A DNA stretch of 64,000 nt from Nocardioides sp. BGMRC 2183 (lineage in GTDB: Bacteria; Actinomycetota; Actinomycetes; Propionibacteriales; Nocardioidaceae), in NCBI GenBank assembly GCA_008123405.1, contig VSSA01000008.1, forward strand, positions 62,001 to 126,000, read 5' to 3'. Positions within the stretch are counted from its first letter, which is position 1. Each line of letters begins with the position of its first letter. Positions 42,699 to 52,150 of this stretch are shown here, piece by piece. Position numbers and translations under genes: made by a program. The notes under the pieces are model-generated. The model searched no databases and was not told where the DNA came from. It was given only the letters and a program-made list of their open reading frames with translations.

Positions 42699-44168
42699 AT
42701 GGGAGCAGAGACCGGCCGCATCACCACCGACATCCCGGCCCGCCTGGACCGCCTCCCCTGGGCTCGCTGGCACTGGTTGGTCGTCATCGGCCTCGGCACG
42801 GTCTGGGTGCTCGACGGGCTCGAGGTGACCATCGTCGGTTCGTTGTCGGCCGCATTGAAGGATCCCGACACCGGATTGGGTCTGAGCAGCTCCGACGTCG
42901 GGCTCGCCGGCGCGATCTACGTCGCCGGCGCCTGTTCGGGCGCCCTCTTCTTCGGCCAGCTGACCGACCGGTTCGGCCGCAAGCGACTCTTCCTGGTGAC
43001 GCTGGTCGTCTACACCCTCGCCACGGTGCTCACCGCGTTCGCGCCCGCCGCCTGGTGGTACTTCGCGGCGCGCTTCCTCACCGGCTTCGGCATCGGTGGG
43101 GAGTACGCCGCGATCAACTCGGCGATCGACGAGTTGATCCCGGCGGCGTACCGCGGACGGGTCGACGTGGTGATCAACGGCTCCTACTGGCTCGGTGCAG
43201 CCGGCGGCGCGCTGCTCACCATCCCCCTCCTCGACCCGACCTTGATCTCGCCGGAGTGGGGCTGGCGGCTCGCCTTCGGCCTGGGCGCGATCCTGGCGGT
43301 CGGCATCCTGCTGGTACGACGCAACGTGCCGGAGAGCCCGCGCTGGCTCTTCATCCACGGCCGTGAGGAGGACGCGGAGCGGATCGTCGGGCGGATCGAG
43401 CGCACGATCGAGGACGAGACGGGGTCGTCGCTGCCGGAGACCGACGAGACGATCACGCTGCGACAACGGCACACGATCCCGTTCCGGATGATCGCCCGCA
43501 CGGTCTTCACGCTCTATCCGCGGCGGACGATTCTCTGCTTCTCGCTCTTCGTGGGGCAGGCGTTCCTCTACAACGCGTTCTTCTTCACCTACGGCGACAC
43601 GCTCGGCACGTTCTTCGGCGTCGACCAGACCGGGTGGTACCTCGCCGTCTTCGCACTCAGCAACTTCGCCGGCGCGCTGCTGCTGAGCCCGCTCTTCGAC
43701 CGCATCGGGCGCGTGCAGATGATCAGCTTCACCTACATCCTCTCCGGGGTGCTGCTCGCCGCGGCCGGCCTGCTGCTCGGCTCGTTGACCGCGACCACCC
43801 TGACGGCAATGGGTGCGGCGACCTTCTTCTTCGCCTCGGCGGGGGCGAGCGCGGCGTACCTGACCGCCAGCGAGATCTTCCCGATGGAGACGCGGGCGCT
43901 GTGTATCGCGTTCTTCTACGCGATCGGCACCGCGGCAGGCGGGATCAGCGGGCCGCTGCTCTTCGGCTGGTTGATCGACCGCGCGTCGGCCACCGGCGAC
44001 GTCACCGGCATCGCGATCGGCTACTTCATCGGCGCCGCGCTGATGGCCGCGGCCGGCGTCGTGGAGATCGTGCTCGGCGTCCGGGCCGAGGGCAAGAGCC
44101 TGGAAAGCATCGCGCAGCCCCTGACCGTCGAGGACGCCGACGACGAGACCGAGGGCGCCACGCGCTGA
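42699..44168 (+). CDS. MFS transporter, sugar-porter/AAHS-like
   Basis: A 489-residue, 12-helix carrier. The ATG at 42699 follows AAGGGG. Motifs are LDGLEVTIVGSL in helix 1, GQLTDRFGRKRLF (loop 2-3), PESPRWLFIHGR (end of helix 6) and the repeat motif FDRIGRVQM, then EIFPMETRAL. These are the hallmarks of the metabolite:H+ symporter/sugar-porter branch that imports organic acids, aromatics or sugars. A ~60-residue cytosolic loop with an acidic stretch separates the halves. No neighbouring catabolic gene fixes the substrate. Confidence 0.85.
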   Translation: MGAETGRITTDIPARLDRLPWARWHWLVVIGLGTVWVLDGLEVTIVGSLSAALKDPDTGLGLSSSDVGLAGAIYVAGACSGALFFGQLTDRFGRKRLFLVTLVVYTLATVLTAFAPAAWWYFAARFLTGFGIGGEYAAINSAIDELIPAAYRGRVDVVINGSYWLGAAGGALLTIPLLDPTLISPEWGWRLAFGLGAILAVGILLVRRNVPESPRWLFIHGREEDAERIVGRIERTIEDETGSSLPETDETITLRQRHTIPFRMIARTVFTLYPRRTILCFSLFVGQAFLYNAFFFTYGDTLGTFFGVDQTGWYLAVFALSNFAGALLLSPLFDRIGRVQMISFTYILSGVLLAAAGLLLGSLTATTLTAMGAATFFFASAGASAAYLTASEIFPMETRALCIAFFYAIGTAAGGISGPLLFGWLIDRASATGDVTGIAIGYFIGAALMAAAGVVEIVLGVRAEGKSLESIAQPLTVEDADDETEGATR

Positions 44169-44195
44169 GCGCGGACGCCCTCGGGGGCGCTCAGC
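44164..44195. terminator. Bidirectional hairpin covering both convergent stop codons
   Basis: GCTGAGCGC (44164-44172) pairs perfectly with GCGCTCAGC (44187-44195); the loop can close further through CGCCC/GGGCG. The arms contain the stop codons of the MFS gene (44166-44168) and of the isochorismatase gene on the other strand (44191-44193). Confidence 0.7.
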
Positions 44196-44823
44196 CGAAG
44201 GCGGCTGCGCCCTGCGCTGCCGAGGAGCCGAGGTCGCTGCGGTCGATCGCCGAGCCGGCGGTCACGGCTGCCGACCAGGCGTCGGTGTCGGCGACGGCGG
44301 CCCAGTTGGACTGCAGCAGCACCATCAGGGTGGTGTGCAGCTGCTCGGCGGAGACCTTGCCGGCTTCGTTGGCCAGGTGGATCGCGCCGGTGGCATCGGA
44401 GAGCACCTCGACGGTGAGCCCCAGCTCCTCGGCGCCGGCCGCTGTGGCGAGGACGCAGTTGTTGGTCATGTAGCCGACCAGCGTGACCGTGTCGACGCCA
44501 AGCTCGGCCAGCCAGGCAGCGACGTCGGTGCCGGCGAAGACGCTGCTGAGCTGCTTGGTGACCCGCTTGGCGTCGGCCGGCGCCCGCTCGGCGACGGTCG
44601 AATGCAGCTCCCAGGTGGCGCTGCCGGCGGCGAAGACGGGCGCCTGCGAGGGCAGCTCGTGTTGGACGACGACGACCGGCAGGTCCTGGGCCCCCGCGAT
44701 GTCGAGCGCGCGGCCGATCTGCGCCACGGAGTGCTCGCGGGCCGGGTAGGCGATGGGCAGGAGCCCGTCGAAGTACTCCTGCTGGGCGTCGATCACGATC
44801 AGTGCGCGGCGGGGCGAGGCCAT
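44191..44823 (-). CDS. Isochorismatase-family cysteine hydrolase
   Basis: A 210-residue alpha/beta hydrolase of the isochorismatase/nicotinamidase superfamily. The catalytic triad is Asp12 (LIVIDAQQEYF), Lys90 (RVTKQLSSVFAGT) and Cys123 (GYMTNNCVLATA), with a conserved VGYMTN cis-peptide segment. GAGGGA precedes the ATG at 44823. No zinc-binding His motif of nicotinamidases is seen, so an amidase/hydrolase of unknown substrate is the safer call. Divergent from a GlxA-type AraC regulator, which probably controls it. Confidence 0.86.
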   Translation of the reverse strand: MASPRRALIVIDAQQEYFDGLLPIAYPAREHSVAQIGRALDIAGAQDLPVVVVQHELPSQAPVFAAGSATWELHSTVAERAPADAKRVTKQLSSVFAGTDVAAWLAELGVDTVTLVGYMTNNCVLATAAGAEELGLTVEVLSDATGAIHLANEAGKVSAEQLHTTLMVLLQSNWAAVADTDAWSAAVTAGSAIDRSDLGSSAAQGAAAFG

Positions 44824-44924
44824 GGGTGTTCCCTCTCGGTTCGGTGGCGGTGAGCACCAGTCTGTCGAGCCTCGTGCACTATCGTGAGTGGCCCACGCGC
44901 CCCCTATCGATGAAATCAGGCCAA

Positions 44925-45872
44925 ATGCGGATCGCCCTGCACGCCTTCGACGGCATCTCGATGTTCCACCTGGCCGCACCACTGATCGTCTTCAGCGAGG
45001 TGGGCCGCCTCGGACTCGCCGACGACTGGCAGACGACGGTGTGGACCGAGAGCGGCACGTCGGTGCGCACCGCCGAGGGGCTGAGCGTCGGCGAGGTGCG
45101 AGGCCCCGACGCCGTCGACGACGCGGACCTGCTCGTCTTCTGCTCCTGGCCGAACACCACGCCGCCGACCGGGGCGCCGCTGGTCGAGCTGATCCGTACG
45201 GCGCACGCCGGCGGGACCGCCATCGCCGGCCTCTGCCTCGGCGCCTTCCCGGTCGCCGACAGTGGGGTGGCCGGTGACCGGGCGATCGTCACCCACTGGG
45301 CAGCGACGACGGCACTGGCCGAGCGCGGCACCGGCGTCACGGTCGGACCGAACGAGCTCTACATCGACCATGGCGACGTCCTCACCTCCGCCGGCACCGC
45401 GTCCGCGATCGACGCCTGCCTGCACGTGGTCCGCTCGCGCCTCGGTTCGGCGGCGGCGGCCACGGTGGCGCGGCACATGGTCGTCGCGCCGCACCGCGAG
45501 GGCGACCAGGCACAGTACGTCGCCCTACCCATCGCCGACCCCGGAGGGCCGGGCCACCTCGGGGACACGTTGGGATGGGCCTCGGACAACCTCGACCGGG
45601 TCCTCAGCGTCGACGACCTTGCCGGGCACGCAGGGATGAGCCGGCGCCACTTCACCCGCCGGTTCGCCGAGGTCACCGGGACCACGCCCGCGCGCTGGCT
45701 GCTGCTCCGCCGACTCGACGAGGCACGCCGCCTGCTGGAGACGACCACCTGGTCGGTCGATCGGATCGCCCGCGCCTGCGGCTTCGGCAGCGCCGTCACC
45801 CTCCGGCAGAACTTCGCCGATGTCTTCGCGACCACGCCGTCGTCGTACCGGCGGCGGTTCCACAGCGTCTAA
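44925..45872 (+). CDS. GlxA-type AraC-family regulator (DJ-1/PfpI + AraC)
   Basis: A protein of 315 residues from the ATG at 44925; an in-frame ATG at 44910 would add five. The N-terminal DJ-1/PfpI-like domain begins MRIALHAFDGISMFHLAAPL and contains GLCLGAFPVADSG, where the cysteine matches the nucleophile elbow, followed by ATHW-type VTHWAATTAL. The C-terminal ~100 residues are two AraC helix-turn-helix units: MSRRHFTRRFAEVTGTTPAR, then SVDRIARACGFGSAVTLRQN and FATTPSSYRRRF. GlxA-type proteins respond to small amides or amines in known cases. Divergent partner: the isochorismatase-family hydrolase. Confidence 0.85.
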   Translation: MRIALHAFDGISMFHLAAPLIVFSEVGRLGLADDWQTTVWTESGTSVRTAEGLSVGEVRGPDAVDDADLLVFCSWPNTTPPTGAPLVELIRTAHAGGTAIAGLCLGAFPVADSGVAGDRAIVTHWAATTALAERGTGVTVGPNELYIDHGDVLTSAGTASAIDACLHVVRSRLGSAAAATVARHMVVAPHREGDQAQYVALPIADPGGPGHLGDTLGWASDNLDRVLSVDDLAGHAGMSRRHFTRRFAEVTGTTPARWLLLRRLDEARRLLETTTWSVDRIARACGFGSAVTLRQNFADVFATTPSSYRRRFHSV

Positions 45873-45874
45873 GG

Positions 45875-45920
45875 GTCGTGAGCGCCAGCGAGGTCGATGG
45901 GCCTCGCTAGCGCTCACGAC
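45875..45920. terminator. Long stem-loop terminator with TCGATGGG loop
   Basis: A 19-bp stem (45875-45893 with 45902-45920, 18 of 19 paired) closes the 8-nt loop TCGATGGG between the convergent AraC and SnoaL-like genes. The left arm starts GTCGTGAGCG. The loop sequence is nearly that of the terminator at 51421-51460. Confidence 0.85.
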
Positions 45921-45926
45921 GAGAAG

Positions 45927-46409
45927 TCAGTGCGCCAGCTCAGGGTCCCAGCGGTTCGCGATGAGCTTGAAGCTCGGGGTGTCCTGGTGCGAGGTGACCG
46001 CTTCGTAGAGACGCTCGTACTCAGTGGCCGCGATCCGCCACTGGCCGTCGTCGTCACGCCGGTATTCGTCGTGGTAGTAGCCGGCGCCGCGCACAGTGAC
46101 CTGGAAGTCGGGCACGATCACGGTGTCCTCGAAGGCCCAGGAGCCGGTCGCCCGGTCACCGTCGACGTCGATCTCGGGGTGCTGGGCGACGTGCACGGTG
46201 ATCGTGCCGTTGCTCAGGTTCTCCTTCATCGAGGCGACGACGGCGTCGCGGCTGTCGAAGTGCAGCGGCTCCCCCATCGCCTTGGTGCCGTAGCGGGCGC
46301 GGATGTCGGTGGCCAGGCAGTCACCGAACTCGTCCCACTTCTTCGTGTCGAGCGTGCGGAAGTAGCGGTACTTGAGGCGCTTGATCGACTCGATCGCTTC
46401 GAGGTCCAT
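45927..46409 (-). CDS. SnoaL-like / NTF2-fold protein, possible steroid or aromatic catabolism
   Basis: A 160-residue protein starting at the ATG 46409. The fold is recognisable: MDLEAIESIKRLKYRYFRTLDTKKWDEFGDCLATDIRARYG, HFDSRDAVVASMKENL, TVHVAQHPEIDVDGDRATGSW and GAGYYHDEYRRDDDGQWRI. The R-Y-F/R-x-L-D-x-K-x-W-D/E opening is typical of SnoaL-4-type proteins (polyketide cyclases, dehydratases, isomerases) that occur in steroid and xenobiotic gene sets. A KstR-like dyad 22 bp upstream supports such a role. Enzyme activity is not proven, and ligand-binding only is possible. Confidence 0.78.
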   Translation of the reverse strand: MDLEAIESIKRLKYRYFRTLDTKKWDEFGDCLATDIRARYGTKAMGEPLHFDSRDAVVASMKENLSNGTITVHVAQHPEIDVDGDRATGSWAFEDTVIVPDFQVTVRGAGYYHDEYRRDDDGQWRIAATEYERLYEAVTSHQDTPSFKLIANRWDPELAH

Positions 46410-46430
46410 GACCGGAGACTGCCAGAGAAT

Positions 46431-46444
46431 CAGAACCTGTTCTA
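46431..46444. promoter_or_regulatory. KstR-like operator upstream of the SnoaL-like gene
   Basis: CAGAACCTGTTCTA contains the perfect AGAAC-N2-GTTCT dyad. It matches the KstR consensus TNNAACNNGTTNNA in 7 of 8 fixed positions. It sits 22 bp upstream of the minus-strand start at 46409, where a repressor would cover the promoter. Confidence 0.4.
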
Positions 46445-46460
46445 GTGTCTCGACCGATGA

Positions 46461-48158
<1,698 letters not shown>

Positions 48159-48159
48159 C

Positions 48160-48942
48160 TCAGGCCTCCTGGTCCACGGACCGCACGGTCCGCTTCTCGA
48201 TCCGCTTGTCCGCCGCCTGCTCGGGAGTGAGCGGTACGACGCGCTGCACGTAGACACCGGGAAGGTGCACGTCGTTCGGGTCGATCTCACCCGGTTCGAC
48301 CAGCTCCTCGACCTCGGCGATAGTCACTCGCCCGGCCATCGCGGCGAGCGGGTTGAAGTTGCGCGCGGAGTCCCGGAAGACCAGGTTGCCGTGGCGGTCC
48401 CCCTTGGCGGCGCGGACCAGCCCGAAGTCGGCGACGATCGCCTCCTCGAGGACGAACTCCTGCTCGCCGTCGTGGGTCTCGAAGGTCATCACCGGCTTGG
48501 CCGGCGAGTGCTTCACGACGTTGCCGGCGGCGTCGTACCGCCAGGGCAGACCGCCGTCGGCGACCTGGGTGCCGACGCCGGTGCGGGTGTAGAAGGCGGC
48601 GATCCCAGAGCCGCCGGCGCGCATCCGCTCCGCGAGCGTGCCCTGAGGGGTGAGCTCCACCTCGAGCTCCCCGGAGAGGTACTGCCGGGCGAACTCCTTG
48701 TTCTCCCCCACGTACGAGGCGACGACCCGACGCAGCCGGCCGGCACCGAGCAGCAGGCCCAGCCCCCAGTCGTCGACACCGGCGTTGTTGGAGACGACCT
48801 CGAGGTCGCGGGTCCCGGCGTCGAGGAGTGCCTGGATGAGCACCGACGGGATGCCGCAGAGCCCGAACCCGCCGACGGTCAGCGTGGCACCGTCAGGTAC
48901 GTCGGCCACCGCCTCTGCTGCTGTTCGCACGACTTTGTCCAT
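48160..48942 (-). CDS. scoA: 3-oxoacid CoA-transferase subunit A
   Basis: A 260-residue subunit. [21 protein letters not shown] is the oxyanion G-G-F-G-x-x-G-x-P motif, then [20 protein letters not shown] and [48 protein letters not shown] is typical of succinyl-CoA:3-ketoacid transferase. First gene of the transcript and divergent from an IclR regulator with paired operator sites. The start ATG at 48942 is preceded by GAGG. Confidence 0.9.
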   Translation of the reverse strand: MDKVVRTAAEAVADVPDGATLTVGGFGLCGIPSVLIQALLDAGTRDLEVVSNNAGVDDWGLGLLLGAGRLRRVVASYVGENKEFARQYLSGELEVELTPQGTLAERMRAGGSGIAAFYTRTGVGTQVADGGLPWRYDAAGNVVKHSPAKPVMTFETHDGEQEFVLEEAIVADFGLVRAAKGDRHGNLVFRDSARNFNPLAAMAGRVTIAEVEELVEPGEIDPNDVHLPGVYVQRVVPLTPEQAADKRIEKRTVRSVDQEA

Positions 48943-49002
48943 GCCTCGATCAAAGATCGCCGACCCAGGTCCGGTCAATGGGCGCCCGGTGAGCCGACGC
49001 TC

Positions 49003-49050
49003 TTCACTCGTTGAACGATCACCGCCCACTGCTAGCGTTCATTCAGTGAA
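49003..49050. promoter_or_regulatory. Two matching IclR operator palindromes over the iclR promoter
   Basis: TTCACTCGTTGAA (49003-49015) and TTCATTCAGTGAA (49038-49050) share the pattern TTCAYTCRKTGAA; the second extends to GTTCATTCAGTGAAC. Between them are TTGAAC (-35, 49011-49016) and TAGCGT (-10, 49033-49038) with a 16-bp spacer, followed 7 bp later by the GTG at 49046. One site therefore covers the -35 and the other the start point of a leaderless promoter. Both lie in the 103-bp gap before the divergent scoA. Confidence 0.65.
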
Positions 49051-49828
49051 CACCCCAGCGGACGTCGTCGGCCGGGCCGGGGCGGTGCTCCGCGCGGTCT
49101 CGGTCAGCGAACCGACCGGGACCACCACGTCCGAGGTCGCCCGCCGGACCGGACTCGCCCGCCCGACCGCGCACCGGCTGCTCTGCTCACTGCAGACCGA
49201 GGGCTTCTTGGACCGCGACGGTGCCGGACGCTGGCTGCTCGGGCCGGAGCTGTATCTGCTCGGCACCACCGCGGCCCACCGCTACGACGTCACCGCACTG
49301 GCCCAGCCCGTCGTCCGACGACTCGCGTTGGAGACCGGGGAGAGCGCGTTCTTCTCCGCGCTGCGCGGCGAGGAGACGGTCTGCCTGCTGCGCGAGGACG
49401 GCAGCTTCCCGATCCGCTCGCACGTGCTCTACGAGGGCATCCGGTTCCCCCTCGGCGTGGCCACCGCCGGACTGGTCATCTTGGCCTACCTGCCCGCCGC
49501 CGACGTCGACGACTTCCTGGCCCGCACCGACCTCACCGTCGAGTACGGCGACGCCCACGCGCCCGGGGCGGTCCGGGACCGGATCCGGCAGACCCGTGCC
49601 GACGGGTACGCCCTCAATCCCGGCCTGATCGTGGAGGGCAGCTGGGGCATGGGGGCCGCGGTCTTCGACGCCGCCGAGAGGCCGCGATGGGCGCTGAGCC
49701 TGACCGGGATCGAGCAGCGGTTCGGCCCCGAACGGCGCCAGGAGCTGGGGCCGACGCTGCTGCGGGCGGCGTACCAGTTGACCCGGGCGCTGCGCTCGGG
49801 ACCCACCGACGACAGGATGGTCCGATGA
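49046..49828 (+). CDS. IclR-family regulator of scoAB
   Basis: A 260-residue protein. The winged helix is GRAGAVLRAVSVSEPTGTTTSEVARRTGLARPTAHRLLCSLQTEGFL. The effector domain includes SAFFSALRGEETVCLLREDGSFPIR, GIRFPLGVATAGLVILAYLP and GYALNPGLIVEGSWGMGAAVFD, with the usual Gly-rich ligand pocket. The GTG start overlaps an operator palindrome and has no Shine-Dalgarno, so a leaderless, autoregulated transcript is likely. Its stop overlaps the ATG of the first SMR gene (ATGA at 49825), which places the two SMR exporters under the same control as the regulator. Confidence 0.88.
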   Translation: MNTPADVVGRAGAVLRAVSVSEPTGTTTSEVARRTGLARPTAHRLLCSLQTEGFLDRDGAGRWLLGPELYLLGTTAAHRYDVTALAQPVVRRLALETGESAFFSALRGEETVCLLREDGSFPIRSHVLYEGIRFPLGVATAGLVILAYLPAADVDDFLARTDLTVEYGDAHAPGAVRDRIRQTRADGYALNPGLIVEGSWGMGAAVFDAAERPRWALSLTGIEQRFGPERRQELGPTLLRAAYQLTRALRSGPTDDRMVR

Positions 49829-50163
49829 GACCGTGGCTGCTGCTCGCCGCGGCGATCGCCTCGGAGGTGACCGCCACCCTGGCGCTCAAGGGCGCCCTCG
49901 ACCATGCGGCGCTCTACGCGGTCGTCGTGGTCGGGTACGTCGCCGCGTTCGGCCTCCTCGCCCTGACCTTGCGGGCGGGGATGCGTCTCGGCGTCGCCTA
50001 CGGGATCTGGGGGGCGCTGGGGGCCGCCGGCACGGCAGCACTCGCCGCCGTGGTGTTCTCCGAGCCACTCACCGTGGCGATGGTGGTCGGCATCGGGCTG
50101 GTGATGGTCGGTGTCGTCATGGTCGAGAGCGGCTCGCGCCACGTCCACCAGGAGACGCCGTGA
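49825..50163 (+). CDS. SMR-family multidrug efflux subunit (first of a pair)
   Basis: A 112-residue, four-helix protein. Glu14 in AIASEVTATLALKGA is the essential proton/drug-binding glutamate of the EmrE family. YGIWGALGAAGTAALAAVVFSEPLT is the SMR helix 3-4 signature (GIWxxLG). The C-terminal tail SGSRHVHQETP is longer than that of the partner. Start and stop both overlap neighbours (ATGA with the IclR gene, GTGA with the next SMR gene), so three genes are translated in a chain. Paired SMR proteins usually act as asymmetric heterodimers. Confidence 0.87.
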   Translation: MRPWLLLAAAIASEVTATLALKGALDHAALYAVVVVGYVAAFGLLALTLRAGMRLGVAYGIWGALGAAGTAALAAVVFSEPLTVAMVVGIGLVMVGVVMVESGSRHVHQETP

Positions 50164-50483
50164 CCGGCTACTTGTTCCTGACCGCCGCGATCCTCACCGA
50201 GGTGAGTGCCACCTTGGCCCTGCGAGCCGCCGTGACCGGCCGCCGCGTGTGGTACGTCGTCACCGTCGTCGGCTACCTGCTGTCGATGACCCTGCTCTCG
50301 CTGAGCCTCGCCGACGGCATGCCGCTGGGCGTCGCCTACGGGATCTGGACCGCGACCGGGGTCGCGCTCACCGCGGTGGCATCGCGATTCGTCTTCGGGG
50401 AGCCCTTGACCCTGACGATGGCCGGCGGGATCGCGCTGATCGCCGGCGGGGTGCTGCTGATCGAGCTCGGCGCCCACGCCTGA
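50160..50483 (+). CDS. SMR-family multidrug efflux subunit (second of a pair)
   Basis: A 107-residue, four-helix protein starting at a GTG fused to the TGA of the first SMR gene. Glu14 in AILTEVSATLALRAA and YGIWTATGVALTAVASRFVFGEPLT match its partner and the SMR family. The positively charged loop TGRRVW after helix 1, absent from the first subunit, would favour the opposite membrane orientation of the two proteins, as in known heterodimeric pairs. Substrates are probably cationic lipophilic compounds or guanidinium-type metabolites. Confidence 0.87.
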   Translation: MTGYLFLTAAILTEVSATLALRAAVTGRRVWYVVTVVGYLLSMTLLSLSLADGMPLGVAYGIWTATGVALTAVASRFVFGEPLTLTMAGGIALIAGGVLLIELGAHA

Positions 50484-50505
50484 GCTCGGCGCCATGTGCG
50501 AGGGC

Positions 50506-50518
50506 TACGGTGAGAGCG
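50506..50518 (+). promoter_or_regulatory. -10 element of a leaderless promoter
   Basis: TACGGT (50506-50511) is followed by 7 bp (GAGAGCG) and the ATG at 50519. The GAGAG might serve as a weak ribosome-binding site if transcription starts further upstream. Confidence 0.4.
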
Positions 50519-51430
50519 ATGGACGTGACGAGCACCGCGACCGCTGCCCCGTCCGTGCCGGCACCGTGGGTACGGATCATCGATGACGCCGCCGTCTTCC
50601 CGCCCGGCAATGCCGACCTCGCCGACGCCGTGGCGGCCCACGCCGCACGACGCGCGGAGTGGTTCGCAGAGCTGGTCGGGTCGTTCGTGGCGAAGGACAC
50701 CGACGTCCCTCAGATCGCGGCGACGGAGGTGACGAGCCGACCGGCCCTCTCGGTCATCGTGACCGGCGGCGCAGGTCAGATCCGCGGCGCGGCGAACCTG
50801 TGCCGTCGGCACGACCTCACGCTGGCAGGTGTGGAGATCGCGTTGCGCGACCTCGACGACCTCCCGGGCAACACACGACGGGTGAGCGCCGCTGTCGACA
50901 GCGCCCGCGCGGAGGGGCTGCTCGACGACGAGGTGCCGGTCTACGTCGAGCTGCCTGCGCAGGGGCCCTCCGCTGGCTGGCTGGCGGCCGCCGACGAGGT
51001 GGCCGCGGCGGAGTTCCGGCTGAAGTTCCGCACCGGCGGGCTGGAGGCGCACGCCTTCCCGCCGGCGGCGGTGCTGGCCGCGTGGATCGACGCAGCCCTG
51101 GACCGGGAGACGCCGTTCAAATGCACCGCCGGGCTGCATCGGGCGGTGCGGCACACCGGCGCGGGCCAGGGCGAGCAGGATCGCTTCGAACAGCATGGAT
51201 TCCTCAACGTGCAGCTGGCCACCCGCCGGGCCTTCGACGGCTCCCCCCTCGACGAGGTGGTCGCGATCCTCGAACAGCGCGACGGCAGTGCGCTCGCGAG
51301 CGCCGCTGCCGACGCCGATCTGGCCGGCGCGCGTCGGTGGTTCACGTCCTTCGGCTCGTGTTCTGTCTCCGAGCCGTTGCAGGACCTGCTCGCCCTCGGA
51401 CTGCTGTCAGCGCCGGAGTTGTCAGGGTGA
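50519..51430 (+). CDS. Conserved actinobacterial protein of unknown function
   Basis: A 303-residue cytosolic protein. The N-terminus carries the distinctive WVRIIDDAAVFPPGNADLADAVAAH. The middle alternates strands and helices (PALSVIVTGGAGQIRGAAN, LTLAGVEIALRDLDDLPGNT, VPVYVELPAQG, AEFRLKFRTGG) in a way that suggests a TIM-barrel-like fold. FKCTAGLHRAVRH near residue 200 is rich in potential ligands (Cys, two His, Lys). The C-terminal WFTSFGSCSVSEPLQDL looks like a family tail. I cannot assign an activity. It converges on aztA, and both stop codons lie inside the same terminator. Confidence 0.65.
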   Translation: MDVTSTATAAPSVPAPWVRIIDDAAVFPPGNADLADAVAAHAARRAEWFAELVGSFVAKDTDVPQIAATEVTSRPALSVIVTGGAGQIRGAANLCRRHDLTLAGVEIALRDLDDLPGNTRRVSAAVDSARAEGLLDDEVPVYVELPAQGPSAGWLAAADEVAAAEFRLKFRTGGLEAHAFPPAAVLAAWIDAALDRETPFKCTAGLHRAVRHTGAGQGEQDRFEQHGFLNVQLATRRAFDGSPLDEVVAILEQRDGSALASAAADADLAGARRWFTSFGSCSVSEPLQDLLALGLLSAPELSG

Positions 51431-51460
51431 GAGTGGTCGATAGGCCACTCTCACCCTGAC
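51421..51460. terminator. Perfect 16-bp stem-loop covering both convergent stop codons
   Basis: GTCAGGGTGAGAGTGG (51421-51436) pairs perfectly with 51445-51460 around the loop TCGATAGG. The TGA of the upstream gene (51428-51430) is in the left arm, and the stop of aztA (51451-51453) is in the right arm. The loop differs by one base from that at 45894-45901. Confidence 0.88.
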
Positions 51461-52092
51461 GACCCGAGGAGGCGCCCCTCCTCGAGCCGCACCACCCGGT
51501 CGGCGGCGTCGATGTCGGCGTCGTCGTGGGTGACGCAGGCGATCGCCGCCCCCCGCGCCGCCTCCTCAGCCAGCAGAAACCGGGTGCGCTCGCGACTGGC
51601 CGCGTCCAGACCGGCAGCCGGCTCATCGAGCAGCAGTACGTCGGCCCGCTGCACCAGCCCCTGCGCCAACAGGGCCCGCTGCCGCTGACCGCCGGAGAGC
51701 GTCGCGAGCGGCCGCCGCTCGAGCCCTCGCAGGCCGACCCGTTCGATCGCATCGTCCACCGCCGTGGGCGCCGGGGAGGACGAGCGGCGCCGCGCCCAGG
51801 TCCCCATGGCGACCACGTCGTGCACCGTCACCGGCAGGGTGTCGGGCGCCGTGGGCCGCTGCACCACGAGCGCCACCGCGCCGAGCCGCTCGAGCGAGCC
51901 GCGGCGCGGGCGACGTACCCCGGCGAGGATCTCGACGAGCGTCGACTTCCCTGCACCGTTGGCACCGGCCACGGCGGTGACCGTGCCGCGGGGCAGCGTG
52001 ACCGAGACATCGTGCAGGACGTCGCGCCCGTCATGGGCGTAGCAGAGGTCGTGGGCTCGGACGGCGACACGTAGCGCGGGGGAGGTCGGCAT
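51451..52092 (-). CDS. aztA: Zinc ABC transporter ATP-binding protein, AztA/ZnuC-like
   Basis: A 213-residue ATPase. Walker A is GANGAGKST (~44-52), the signature LSGGQRQRALLAQGL, Walker B DVLLLDEPAAGLD, and the H-loop CVTHDDADIDAADR. The Q-loop is ALVVQRP. The substrate is inferred from the divergent zinc permease and binding-protein genes and from the Fur/Zur-type palindrome between them. A -10 TAGGGT (52101-52106, minus strand) lies 8 bp before the ATG and a TGAGAA -35 (52124-52129) lies within the palindrome, so expression should rise when zinc is scarce. Confidence 0.85.
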   Translation of the reverse strand: MPTSPALRVAVRAHDLCYAHDGRDVLHDVSVTLPRGTVTAVAGANGAGKSTLVEILAGVRRPRRGSLERLGAVALVVQRPTAPDTLPVTVHDVVAMGTWARRRSSSPAPTAVDDAIERVGLRGLERRPLATLSGGQRQRALLAQGLVQRADVLLLDEPAAGLDAASRERTRFLLAEEAARGAAIACVTHDDADIDAADRVVRLEEGRLLGSSG

Positions 52093-52114
52093 GGCCCTGA
52101 ACCCTACCCCAGTT

Positions 52115-52129
52115 TGAGAATCATTCTCA
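52115..52129. promoter_or_regulatory. Fur/Zur-type box TGAGAAT-C-ATTCTCA between divergent zinc genes
   Basis: A perfect 7-1-7 palindrome. Actinobacterial Zur boxes are close to TGAAAATCATTTTCA, and this differs by one base in each arm. It contains the -35 elements of both divergent promoters: TTGAGA at 52114-52119 before TATGGT (52138-52143) for the permease, and TGAGAA on the minus strand before TAGGGT for aztA. Bound Zur would shut both. Confidence 0.75.
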
Positions 52130-52150
52130 TTCTCATCTATGGTCCCATTC

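Noticed and set aside
49825-50483. Toxin-antitoxin pair (two small overlapping genes)
   Set aside because: Both products are four-helix membrane proteins with the SMR glutamate and the GIW signature, so efflux subunits explain them.
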